Of a DNA stretch of 64,000 nt, positions 15,538-23,034 are shown one piece after another. This DNA is from CAVQJU01 sp963755195 (GTDB lineage: Bacteria > Acidobacteriota > Vicinamibacteria > Vicinamibacterales > CAVVIG01), in NCBI GenBank assembly GCA_963755195.1, contig CAVWIZ010000008.1, forward strand, positions 310,001-374,000. Direction: 5' to 3'. Position 1 is the stretch's first letter. Each line of letters opens with the position of its first letter. Made by a program: the position numbers and the translations under genes. Under the pieces are notes generated by a model that worked only from the letters and a program-made list of their open reading frames with translations, did no database searches and was not told where the DNA came from.

Positions 15538-16548
15538 GTGCTCAACTGGCAACGCTTCGGGCGGACGTGGGATCAGCTGGGGCGCAAGAACGCGCTCGGC
15601 GCCATTCTCACCGTGGACGGGAAAGTTGCCGACTGGAACGTCGGCGAGTTCCTCGCCACGGGCAAGTTCGACGTGGGCCGCTTCATGCCCGACCTCGAGC
15701 GCCTCTCCCCTGCCACTCCGCACACGCGCCTCCTCGACTTCGGCTGCGGCGTCGGCCGCGTCACGCGCGTGTTCGCGGAGCATTTCGATTCCGTCGTCGG
15801 CGTCGACGTCGCGCCCTCGATGATCACGTGGGCGCGTTCGTTGCACGCCGACTGCGACCGGTGCACGTTCGTCTTGAATCGCGCCCCCAACCTCAAGTGC
15901 TTCGAGTCTGACTCGTTCAACGTCGTGTTCAGCCGGATCGTCCTGCAGCACATCCGGCCCGCCATCGTCGAGCGCTACATCCCCGAGCTCATCCGCGTGC
16001 TCGCCCCTGGCGGCGTGCTCATGTTTCAGTTGCCTGAAGTGATGTCGGTGGATTCGCGACGGACCTTCGAGGAAGCGCCGGTCGTCGGCAACGCCCTCAA
16101 GCGGAGCCTGCCGAAAGGCCTCGTTCTCGCCTGGAGGCGGCTGAAATACGCGTTCCTCACCACGTCGTCCGGCGCGCAGATCGAGATGTTCGGGATCGCG
16201 CGGGAAGAGGTGGAAGGGATCATCCGCGGCGCGGGTGGACGCCTGCTCGAAGCCAAACCTGATGACAGCCACGGACCCGACGGCCTCGGGTTCGAGTACC
16301 TGGGTGACGAAACCGTAGGACAGAGCCGTGCCGCGGCCCTGAAAGGGCCGCGCTACTCCCGCAAATTCTCGGCTCTGGCCTGCGTCCTCCAGCGACGAGC
16401 GATATCACGTCGATCGCCGTCGGCCGACGCCGATGACGGCGACAACACCGCATTGAGAGCGGCCGCGATGGCCGCCACCACTTCGAGATCCTCGGCCGGC
16501 GCGACAAACGGGCGGCCGTTGCGCGCCTTCAAGACCTCGTCGAGATAG
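15538..16548 (+). CDS. Class I SAM-dependent methyltransferase
   Basis: 336 aa. SAM motif I is LLDFGCGVGRVTRV near residue 65, followed by VVGVDVAPSMI and the post-motif RIVLQHIRP and LAPGGVLMFQLPE, typical of Methyltransf_11/25-type enzymes. Substrate unknown. The recognisable domain ends near residue 255; the last 65 residues overlap the 3' end of the biotin carboxylase gene on the other strand by 196 nt and pass through a REP-like palindrome. That tail is probably not conserved: an original stop may have been lost by repeat insertion. GTG at 15538 has no Shine-Dalgarno. Confidence 0.78.
   Translation: MLNWQRFGRTWDQLGRKNALGAILTVDGKVADWNVGEFLATGKFDVGRFMPDLERLSPATPHTRLLDFGCGVGRVTRVFAEHFDSVVGVDVAPSMITWARSLHADCDRCTFVLNRAPNLKCFESDSFNVVFSRIVLQHIRPAIVERYIPELIRVLAPGGVLMFQLPEVMSVDSRRTFEEAPVVGNALKRSLPKGLVLAWRRLKYAFLTTSSGAQIEMFGIAREEVEGIIRGAGGRLLEAKPDDSHGPDGLGFEYLGDETVGQSRAAALKGPRYSRKFSALACVLQRRAISRRSPSADADDGDNTALRAAAMAATTSRSSAGATNGRPLRAFKTSSR
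16328..16356. repeat. REP-like palindrome supplying the accC stop codon
   Basis: The hairpin GCGGCCCTGAAAGGGCCGC followed by GCTAC matches half of the twin palindrome at 28.1 kb. On the minus strand its GTAG end provides the TAG stop of the biotin carboxylase gene. Confidence 0.7.
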
Positions 16549-17891
16549 GTGGTGTGGAACCGGCCCTCCAGAAACTCCGGCTGGTCGAGCAGCCACGTGA
16601 AGAACGGCACGGTCGTCCTGATGCCGGTGACGATGTACTCGGCGAGCGCGCGACGCATGCGGGCCGTCGCCGCCCGGCGGTCTTCGCCCCAACTGATGAG
16701 CTTCGAGAGCAGCGGGTCGTAGAAAATCGGGACGTCCAGGCCGGCATCAATGCCGTTGTCGTTCCGAATGCCCGGGCCCGAAGGCGCGCGCAGGTCGAGC
16801 ACTCGCCCGGGCGAGGGCAGAAAACTCCCGTCCGGATCCTCAGCGTAAATGCGGCACTCAATCGCATGGCCGTTCGGTGCGAGCCAGGTGTGCGCGTCTT
16901 TCTCGAGCGCGTCGATCCGCTCGCCGCGCGCGATCCTGATCTGCCAGCGCACGAGGTCGAGACCCGTCACCATCTCGGTGACGGGGTGCTCGACCTGCAG
17001 CCGCGTGTTCATCTCCAGAAAGTAGAACCGGCCGTCCTCGTCGAGCAGGAACTCGACCGTGCCGGCGTTCGTGTAGCCGACACTCCTTGCCAACGAGGCG
17101 GCGGCCGATGTGATGGCGTGCCGCAGCGCCGGCGATACCGCGGGCGACGGTGTTTCTTCGAGCACCTTTTGATGCCGCCGCTGAATCGAGCACTCGCGTT
17201 CGACGAACGGCACGACGGTTCCGCGCTCGTCACCGAGCACCTGCACTTCGATGTGGCGCGGCCGAACAAGACTCCGCTCGAAGTAGACACTCGTGTCACC
17301 AAAGGCGGACCCGGCTTCGGATCGCGCGGCCTGGACGGCGCCGGCCAGGTCTTGCGGCTCCGCGACGGTTCGCATGCCCTTGCCACCACCGCCCGACACG
17401 GCCTTGACGAGCAGGGGAAAGCCAATCCCGTCTGCCAGCCGCCGGAGGTGGTCGTCGGACGCGTCGGCGGGGATCGCGCTGTCGTCAGCGGGCGCACCGG
17501 GTACCACGGGTACACCGGCGCGGCGCGCGGCGGCGCGGGCGGCGGTCTTGCTGCCCATGAGGGCGATGACCTCGGCCGTCGGCCCGATGAACGTCAAGCC
17601 GGCGTCGCGGACGGCGCGGGCAAAGTCTTCGTTCTCCGCGAGAAAGCCGTAGCCCGGATGCACGGCGTCGGCGCCCGATCGGCGAGCCGCATCGATGATG
17701 CGGTCGATGCGCAGGTAGCTCTCGCGCGGCGCGCTCGGCCCGATGGCGAAGGCCTCGTCTGCGTATCGCACATGAAGGGCCGTGCGGTCGCATTCCGAGT
17801 AGACCGCCACCGGAGACAACTCCATCTCGCGGCACGCACGGATGATGCGGACGGCAATCTCACCGCGATTGGCGATCAGGACTTTCTTCAC
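16353..17891 (-). CDS. accC: Biotin carboxylase subunit of an acyl-CoA carboxylase
   Basis: A 512-aa biotin carboxylase. It starts KKVLIANRGEIAVRIIRAC, has the ATP-grasp glycine loop GGGGKGMR near residue 165, ERECSIQRRHQKVLEE with the catalytic His/Glu set, and EMNTRLQVEHPVTE. It uses ATP and bicarbonate to carboxylate biotin on BCCP. No BCCP or carboxyltransferase gene is adjacent, and the end after residue 450 (SSASADGDRRDI...) is not family-like and stops in a REP palindrome, so the C-terminus may be altered. GTG at 17891 has a TAGAGT hexamer 6 nt upstream. Divergent from the CoA-transferase genes, so a role in acetyl- or propionyl-CoA metabolism is likely. Confidence 0.88.
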   Translation of the reverse strand: MKKVLIANRGEIAVRIIRACREMELSPVAVYSECDRTALHVRYADEAFAIGPSAPRESYLRIDRIIDAARRSGADAVHPGYGFLAENEDFARAVRDAGLTFIGPTAEVIALMGSKTAARAAARRAGVPVVPGAPADDSAIPADASDDHLRRLADGIGFPLLVKAVSGGGGKGMRTVAEPQDLAGAVQAARSEAGSAFGDTSVYFERSLVRPRHIEVQVLGDERGTVVPFVERECSIQRRHQKVLEETPSPAVSPALRHAITSAAASLARSVGYTNAGTVEFLLDEDGRFYFLEMNTRLQVEHPVTEMVTGLDLVRWQIRIARGERIDALEKDAHTWLAPNGHAIECRIYAEDPDGSFLPSPGRVLDLRAPSGPGIRNDNGIDAGLDVPIFYDPLLSKLISWGEDRRAATARMRRALAEYIVTGIRTTVPFFTWLLDQPEFLEGRFHTTYLDEVLKARNGRPFVAPAEDLEVVAAIAAALNAVLSPSSASADGDRRDIARRWRTQARAENLRE

Positions 17892-17897
17892 GCGAGC

Positions 17898-17903
17898 ACT
17901 CTA
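17898..17903 (-). promoter_or_regulatory. Candidate -10 box for accC (leaderless)
   Basis: On the minus strand TAGAGT lies exactly 6 nt before the GTG start of the biotin carboxylase, placing the transcript start at the initiation codon. Confidence 0.5.
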
Positions 17904-17910
17904 CAGGCTT

Positions 17911-18110
17911 TCCCCGTCCAGCACCTTGAAACCGCGACCGCCAAGCACCTTGGAAACCGTGACCGCCCAGCACCCTGGAACCGTGGCCGCCAAGCACGTT
18001 GCAGCTGTGGCCGCCGAGCACCTTAGGAGCCGTGACCGCCCAGCACCTTGAAACCGTGGCCGCCAGGCACTTTGAAGCCGTGGCCGCCCAGCACCCTGGA
18101 ACCGTGGCCA
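17911..18110. repeat. 24-25-bp tandem array in the accC/scoA divergent promoter region
   Basis: About eight imperfect copies of a 24-25-bp unit (core CCGTGGCCGCCCAGCACC) fill almost the entire gap between the divergent biotin carboxylase and CoA-transferase genes. The copies vary most at their 3' ends. The array stops one base before the TATAAT box of the CoA-transferase. Frames through it on the minus strand read as Gly/His/Val repeats, but no start or gene context supports coding. Confidence 0.9.
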
Positions 18111-18111
18111 G

Positions 18112-18117
18112 TATAAT
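18112..18117 (+). promoter_or_regulatory. TATAAT -10 box for the CoA-transferase operon (leaderless)
   Basis: A perfect TATAAT lies 6 nt before the GTG at 18124, so the mRNA would begin at the start codon. No TTGACA-like -35 is present; the preceding 17 nt belong to the tandem array. Confidence 0.6.
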
Positions 18118-18123
18118 TGCCCC

Positions 18124-18882
18124 GTGAACAAGGTCCTCGTCAGTGCGGAGGCCGCCGTGGCGCTCGTGCCCGAAGGCGCCAGCATCATGATGGGCGGGTT
18201 CGGCCTGTGCGGTATTCCCGAAAACCTGATTCGGGCCCTGCACGCGCGAGGCACCAGGGGCCTCACCGTCATCAGCAACAACGCCGGCGTGGACGACTTC
18301 GGCGCGGGCGTCCTCCTGCGCGCGCGGCAGGTCCGCCGGATGGTGTCCACCTACATCGGCGGCAACAACGAATTCGAGCGGCAGTATCTGAGCGGCGAGC
18401 TCGAGGTCGAGCTGGTGCCGCAGGGTACGTTTTCCGAACGGATGCGGGCGGCCGGCGCCGGCATCGCGGGTTTCTTCACCCCGACGGCCTACGGGACGAT
18501 TGTCGCGGAAGGCAAAGAGACGCGGGTCATCGAAGGCAAGGGATACGTGCTCGAGTCCCCGCTCCGCGCGGACTTTGCCTTCGTCAAGGCGTGGAAGGGC
18601 GACCGCCTCGGCAACCTGATCTACCGGCGCACGGCGCGCAACTTCAATCCGGTGATGGCCGCGGCGGCACGCGTCACCATCGCCGAGGTGGAACAGCTCG
18701 TCGAACCGGGCGCGCTCGATCCCGATGCCGTCGTCACGCCCGGCATTTTCGTGAGGCACATCCTGCAGGGCAATCACTACGAGAAGCGGATCGAACAACG
18801 GACAGTCCGCCGCGAGCGTAGCGGCGCGGGGCAACAGGGCCACGCAAGCGGAGCGAGCAGCACCGGGGGGACCCCAGAGTGA
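18124..18882 (+). CDS. scoA: 3-oxoacid CoA-transferase, subunit A
   Basis: 252 aa. Near the N-terminus it has EGASIMMGGFGLCGIPENLI, seen here as IMMGGFGLCGIPENLI, the signature of class I CoA-transferase alpha subunits, then SNNAGVDDFG and GFFTPTAYGT. With subunit B it transfers CoA between succinyl-CoA and acetoacetate or a similar 3-oxoacid. GTG at 18124 sits 6 nt after TATAAT. Its TGA overlaps the GTG of subunit B (GTGA). The last 20 residues are low-complexity (RRERSGAGQQGHASG) and exceed typical length slightly. Succinyl-CoA:acetoacetate versus other specificity is not decided by sequence. Confidence 0.9.
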   Translation: MNKVLVSAEAAVALVPEGASIMMGGFGLCGIPENLIRALHARGTRGLTVISNNAGVDDFGAGVLLRARQVRRMVSTYIGGNNEFERQYLSGELEVELVPQGTFSERMRAAGAGIAGFFTPTAYGTIVAEGKETRVIEGKGYVLESPLRADFAFVKAWKGDRLGNLIYRRTARNFNPVMAAAARVTIAEVEQLVEPGALDPDAVVTPGIFVRHILQGNHYEKRIEQRTVRRERSGAGQQGHASGASSTGGTPE

Positions 18883-19544
18883 GCCCAGTGATCAACGACA
18901 TACGCGAACGCATCGCGAAGCGAATCGCCCGCGAGCTGAAGGACGGCGACTACGTCAACCTCGGCATCGGGATGCCGACGCTCGTGGCCAACTACGTGCC
19001 GCCCGGCGTGGACATCACGCTGCACTCGGAGAACGGCATGCTCGGCGTCGGCCCGTATCCGTACGAACGCGACGTCGATCCCGATCTCATCAACGCCGGC
19101 AAGGAAACCGTCACCGAGCTGCCGGGCTGCTCCTACTTCGACAGCGCCGAATCGTTTGCCATGGTGCGCGGCGGCCACATCGACCTGACCGTGCTCGGCG
19201 CGCTGCAGGTGGATCAGGAAGGCAACCTCGCGAACTGGATGATCCCGGGCAAGATGGTCAAGGGCATGGGCGGCGCGATGGACCTGGTCGCCGGCGCGAA
19301 GCAGGTCATCGTCGCCATGGAGCACACGACGCGCGACGGCGGCCACAAGATTCTGACACGCTGCACCCTGCCGTTCACGGGTGTGAACGTCGTCAACCTG
19401 ATCGTCACGGAGAAGGCGGTGATTGAGGTGACGCCGCAGGGCCTGCTCCTGCGCGAGATCGCGTCGGACACCACGCTCGATGCCGTGAAAGCCGCGACCG
19501 GCGCGCCGCTGCTCGTGCCGTCGCCGCCGGCCGTCTTCGATTAG
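18879..19544 (+). CDS. scoB: 3-oxoacid CoA-transferase, subunit B
   Basis: 221 aa, full length for the beta subunit. It carries the active-site glutamate motif SENGMLGVGP near residue 50, preceded by VNLGIGMPTLV, and later GGHIDLTVLGALQVD and IPGKMVKGMGGAMDLV, all characteristic. The glutamate forms the covalent CoA thioester intermediate. Its start overlaps the subunit A stop by 4 nt, so the two are translated together in equal amounts. The downstream REC-PilZ gene is convergent. Confidence 0.92.
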   Translation: MSPVINDIRERIAKRIARELKDGDYVNLGIGMPTLVANYVPPGVDITLHSENGMLGVGPYPYERDVDPDLINAGKETVTELPGCSYFDSAESFAMVRGGHIDLTVLGALQVDQEGNLANWMIPGKMVKGMGGAMDLVAGAKQVIVAMEHTTRDGGHKILTRCTLPFTGVNVVNLIVTEKAVIEVTPQGLLLREIASDTTLDAVKAATGAPLLVPSPPAVFD

Positions 19545-19575
19545 GCGCGCGCGGCCCCGCGCTTGTCGAAGCGCC

Positions 19576-20250
19576 TTACGAGGCGCGACTCTGCAGAGAG
19601 TCCACGAACTCGCGCCAGTCGTTCGCGGCCGGCTCCGCCAGCTCCGCGCCACAGCAAAACTGATCGTCGGCCTCGGAACGCGCCCACACGCGCCGGGCCT
19701 TGACCGTCACGCCAATCGGCGGCAGCGTGATGTCGAACGTCGTTGGAATCTGGCGGGCGTCGCTGAAAGCCAGGCGCACGCCCCCGTAACTCATATCGAC
19801 GATCTGAGCGCGCGCGTGCGCGGCATCGACCTCCACCACGCCGGTAATGGGTTTGCGAAACCAACGCCGGATCGGCGCCTGCAGACTCCGTCGCTTCTCG
19901 ACGGCCGACTGGATGCAGCGCAGAAAGTTGGGATTCTCCAAGGGCGCCGCGATAAAGGTCGCGCCAAAGCGCGTCGCTTCGGCCTCGGCGACGGGGTCTT
20001 CATGTGTGAACGTAATGATCACCGGCACGTCCGGATGATCCTGCTGGCTCTGAATGGCCAGTTGCAGGCCATTGAAGCGTTCGAGATGGAGGTCGGCAAT
20101 CAGCAGATCCGGGGTCACCGAATCAAGCATCTGCTTGGCATGGACAAACGACGACAGGGCCGCGACCAGATACCCCTGCTCGGAGAGCAGGGCCTCTGTG
20201 TGGCGAAGGGATCGCGGCTCGGCGTTGACGACGATGACTAGCGCGGACAT
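19576..20250 (-). CDS. Degenerate receiver domain fused to PilZ
   Basis: 224 aa in two domains. Residues 1-125 form a CheY-like receiver: ALVIVVNAEPRSL, LLIADLHLERFNG and FIAAPLENP. The phospho-acceptor Asp of IADL is kept, but the acidic pair is reduced to NAE and the conserved Lys before Pro is Ala. Residues 135-215 form a PilZ domain, with SYGGVRLAF matching the [D/N]xSxxG half of the c-di-GMP signature; the usual upstream RxxxR is only loosely matched by RRWFRKP. Expected role: c-di-GMP-linked control. ATG at 20250 is the start of the fold. Whether it can be phosphorylated is doubtful. Confidence 0.78.
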   Translation of the reverse strand: MSALVIVVNAEPRSLRHTEALLSEQGYLVAALSSFVHAKQMLDSVTPDLLIADLHLERFNGLQLAIQSQQDHPDVPVIITFTHEDPVAEAEATRFGATFIAAPLENPNFLRCIQSAVEKRRSLQAPIRRWFRKPITGVVEVDAAHARAQIVDMSYGGVRLAFSDARQIPTTFDITLPPIGVTVKARRVWARSEADDQFCCGAELAEPAANDWREFVDSLQSRAS

Positions 20251-20646
20251 GACGGTTCCATTTCGCGGATGACGCTCTCCTTCAGACAGGCCCCCCAGAC
20301 GCAGGGAGGTCCTTCGCAGAAATGCACAGCAAGAAGGTCTCCAGCGGGCCAACCGGGCCAACACCATGAGAAACAGGCCGAATTGCTGAGTTCTTTGCTG
20401 AGTCCTCGATACGCTCGAGCCATCAGAGACTCGAAGGAACGGCCTCGCACATTGCAATAGTGGGGGACCGATTACAGTTCCGTCATCCGCCGGGACGCGA
20501 GTACATCCGCCTGGACATCGAATAAATGTCACCAAAACTGAGAAGTGGCAGCCCACTCTGACAGGAAATGTCTGGTCTCTGTGAATCGCCCGAAAAACCA
20601 CTAATCGTCGTTGGCACCAAATGTGGTTGTTACGCATTCGGACGCC
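20251..20646. other. 396-nt divergent intergenic region
   Basis: Lies between two divergent receiver genes. Less GC-rich than its surroundings. I see no ORF with coding character, no repeat and no clear promoter pair; TTGCAA near 20453 followed by TACAGT is the closest, with a short spacer. Confidence 0.5.
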
Positions 20647-21045
20647 ATGAAGAACTGCCCCGTTGCGCTCATCGTCGGAGGCGATCGTCAGGTGCGGCAG
20701 GTGATCGCCGCCAGCCTCGGCGAACTTGGGTGTGCGACGTGCGACGCCGTGACCGAGGACGGAGCCATCGAGCAAGCGGCGCCGACTTCCGTGGACGTCG
20801 TGGTCGTTGACGTCGGCCAGACCGACGCCGCCGGATGGGCCTTGATTCGTTCGCTACGCGCCAGTCAGCCCCATCTGCGCGTGCTCTATCTGGTTGGATC
20901 GCTGCAGGCCGTGATCGGAAGGGCTGCGGCGAGACCTCACGATGCGTACCTGCGCAAGCCATTCCACCTCAACGAACTCTGTGACATCGTGTCGTCGTGG
21001 CTGGAGCCGGCGCTCCCGATGGTCACGAGCGCGTTGGTCCACTAG
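20647..21045 (+). CDS. Single-domain response regulator
   Basis: A 132-aa receiver domain without output domain. LIVGGDRQVRQ gives one acidic residue of the metal site, VVVVDVGQTDA the phospho-acceptor Asp, and YLRKPFH the conserved Lys-Pro. The usual Thr/Ser switch region is YLVGS. Divergent from the REC-PilZ gene, and the two may work in one circuit. Partner kinase unknown; hybrid or chemosensory kinases in the 49-64 kb operon are candidates only by proximity. ATG at 20647 has no clear Shine-Dalgarno. Confidence 0.78.
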   Translation: MKNCPVALIVGGDRQVRQVIAASLGELGCATCDAVTEDGAIEQAAPTSVDVVVVDVGQTDAAGWALIRSLRASQPHLRVLYLVGSLQAVIGRAAARPHDAYLRKPFHLNELCDIVSSWLEPALPMVTSALVH

Positions 21046-21082
21046 AACCCATCTCCTTTAGAGTGCATTGCAACATGACGCG

Positions 21083-21118
21083 CGTAGGGCTGAAGGCTCA
21101 GCCAATTTCGCAACGCGC
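21083..21118. terminator. Nested hairpin between convergent genes
   Basis: GGCTGA-AGGC-TCAGCC forms an inner stem, flanked by GCGCGT and ACGCGC as an outer stem. There is no U-tract, but the position between two stop codons suggests a two-way terminator. The AGGGCTGA word is shared with arrays at 1.5 and 44.2 kb. Confidence 0.45.
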
Positions 21119-21137
21119 TCTTAGATTAGCGCCGCTC

Positions 21138-22288
21138 CTATAACAACAGCGTCTCGACGCGGTGCGCGTGGACCGTGGACTCGCACGGCGACCAGGCGAA
21201 GATCGTGAAGTGGCCGTCCTGCGAGGCGACAAGCGCCACGGCGTCCCGTTGATCGTGGACGAACTGCGCCGCCGACAGGTGCCTCGTCCCGCCGAGCTCA
21301 GAGGGATGCATCGTCACCGCCACGGCTCCTTCGATCGGCTCGGTCACCCTGACCTATTCGACCCGCGCCGATCCTTCGCGCCGCGCGATCTTCGCGCCGA
21401 AGGCCACCAGCTCGTACCGGTCGGTCAGGATCGTCGCGCCATCGACCGCGGTCAGACCCGCGATGGTTTCAATCGCCCGGGCGAGCGCGTCCTGCCACAC
21501 GCGGCGATCCGCCGGCGTTTCCGCCATCAAATCGACGAGCTCGGCGTACGAGGGCGAGACGGCGTAGGAAATCGGACGGACGATCGACTCGCGCCACGTC
21601 TGGGAGCCGCCGGGCACGACGAGCAGCGCCCCGCCGCGGCGATGCGCGCGCATCGAGACCGCCAGCTGGACGAGCACGTTCACCGATTCCGACCAGGACG
21701 CCGGCGCGTCGAATCCCAAGAAGGGAAGTGAGGAGCGGCGGACAGTCCGGCAGGCTCGACGCCTGCTCGTCGATGATCTTGAGGTGGTCGCCCTCGAGCA
21801 CGGCGACGTTGACGAACTTGCCCGATTCCTCGCCGCGGTGATGCTTGATCGACCAGCAGACCCGGCGAGGCCACCTCGAGGACGAAGCAGAACATCGGAA
21901 TCGTCCGCGTCGTTCCCCAGACGGAGAGCTGGCCGTCGCGCACCCAGACGCCCAGATGAATACCGGGACGCTCCACGGCCGGCGCAACACGGGCGAGCGC
22001 GGTCGCGCCGAGCGCCAGCGGCCGTTCGAACATCAGCGGACGGACCGCCTGCTCGGGCGGAAGGAACGCGAGTGAAATCTTCGGCGCGTACCCTTCCTCT
22101 CGCCGCAGGCTCGCCCAGAAGGCCGCATCGATGATGGCTTCGAGCGTCGTCGCATCGGGCGCGAAGGCCAGAGCCATAAAATCCTGGGTGTGCTTCCGCG
22201 CCCCTTCGATGTGCCGGGCAAAGTGTTCCGCCACGCGCGGCGCCGCCGCACGGGCGCCCCGATATGTCGCGCCATCCATGAACGACAT
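21138..22288 (-). pseudogene. DACNV-like sensor-domain gene, disrupted
   Basis: Pieced together, the reading frames give about 383 aa resembling the DACNV (DisA_N-related, probable sensor) proteins: ATYRGARAAAPRVAEHF at the start, GKFVNVAVLEGDHLKIIDEQ in the middle, GATILTDRYELVAFGAKI and HPSELGGTRHLSAAQFVHDQ at the end. Three lesions are seen: an extra base near 21850, an extra base near 21720, and an in-frame TAG at 21354-21356 where CAG (Gln) would fit. The span is 2 modulo 3, as two extra bases predict. The three lesions could be decay or sequencing error. ATG at 22288 is only 20 nt from the divergent lyase start. If intact it might sense or bind a nucleotide-like ligand (inference). Confidence 0.65.
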
Positions 22289-22297
22289 TGTACGGGG

Positions 22298-22303
22298 TAC
22301 ACT
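22298..22303 (+). promoter_or_regulatory. TACACT -10 box for the pabC-like gene (leaderless)
   Basis: TACACT lies 5 nt before GTG 22309 and 8 nt before ATG 22312. The same hexamer precedes both tRNA genes, supporting it as a real -10 in this genome. It overlaps the 20-nt gap to the divergent gene. Confidence 0.5.
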
Positions 22304-22308
22304 GCCCC

Positions 22309-23034
22309 GTGATGATCGAGGTGTTGCCCCCAAAGACGTTCGACCTGCTCGAGACGATGAAATGGACGCCCGACGGCGGGTTCTTCCTCCTCGACCGCCA
22401 CCTCCATCGCCTGGAACGCTCGGCGCGCTATTTCCGCTACGCGTGCTCGACGTCCGACTTACGCCGCGGGCTCGACGACGCCGTGGCCGGGTCGGCGAGC
22501 CCGCGGCGAGTCCGGGTGCTGCTGGCGAGCGGCGGGACGGTCCGTGTCGAATGCGCACCGCTCGAACCGACGACGTCGCCGGCCCGGCTCGGCGTCGCAC
22601 CGGCGCCCATCGATCCGAGCGACGTCTTCTTGTTCCACAAGACGACGAATCGGAGCCAGTACGAGCAGGCGAAGGCGACCATCGTCGCCGACGATGTGAT
22701 TCTGTGGAATCCGGCCGGTCAGGTGACGGAATCGACGCTCGGCAATGTCGTCGCAGAAATCGGCGGCCGCAAGGTCACTCCGCCGGTCGCGTGCGGGCTG
22801 CTGGCCGGCACGTTCCGCGAGCAGCTGCTCGAGGAAGGCGTCATCGAGGAGGGCGTCATCACCATCGACGATCTGCGCGGCGCCTCGCGCGTCTGGATCA
22901 TCAACTCGGTCCGCGAGTGGTGGCCCGCGGCGCTGCCGGATGGCGACGCCCCTTATAGAGCCGCCACGATTGCGAGCACGCCGACGAGCACGAGCGCGAC
23001 AATGCCCCACGACGCGAACCGCAGCCAGCGGTGA
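22309..23034 (+). CDS. pabC: Aminotransferase class IV, aminodeoxychorismate lyase-like
   Basis: About 241 aa. The fold-IV PLP enzyme signature is clear: FDLLETMKWTPDGGFFLLDR near the N-terminus, the PLP lysine in FHKTTNRSQYEQA, NPAGQVTESTLGNVV, and ITIDDLRGASRVWIINSVR near the end. These match the PabC half of bacterial PabB-PabC proteins, which releases pyruvate from 4-amino-4-deoxychorismate to give p-aminobenzoate for folate. No PabA/PabB gene is seen here. The last 27 residues overlap the YfcC-type gene on the other strand (82 nt), so the natural end may be earlier. GTG 22309 and ATG 22312 are both possible starts. Confidence 0.8.
   Translation: MMIEVLPPKTFDLLETMKWTPDGGFFLLDRHLHRLERSARYFRYACSTSDLRRGLDDAVAGSASPRRVRVLLASGGTVRVECAPLEPTTSPARLGVAPAPIDPSDVFLFHKTTNRSQYEQAKATIVADDVILWNPAGQVTESTLGNVVAEIGGRKVTPPVACGLLAGTFREQLLEEGVIEEGVITIDDLRGASRVWIINSVREWWPAALPDGDAPYRAATIASTPTSTSATMPHDANRSQR

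Noticed and set aside
14485..16272. A 595-aa open frame extending the secreted MBL enzyme upstream
   Set aside because: The first 285 residues are antisense to the methyltransferase and Arg/Glu-rich; the signal peptide and Shine-Dalgarno place the start at 15417.
17911..18110. The 24-bp array as a CRISPR or as a coding Gly-rich repeat protein
   Set aside because: Units are contiguous without unique spacers, no cas gene is present, and no start codon or Shine-Dalgarno supports a coding frame.
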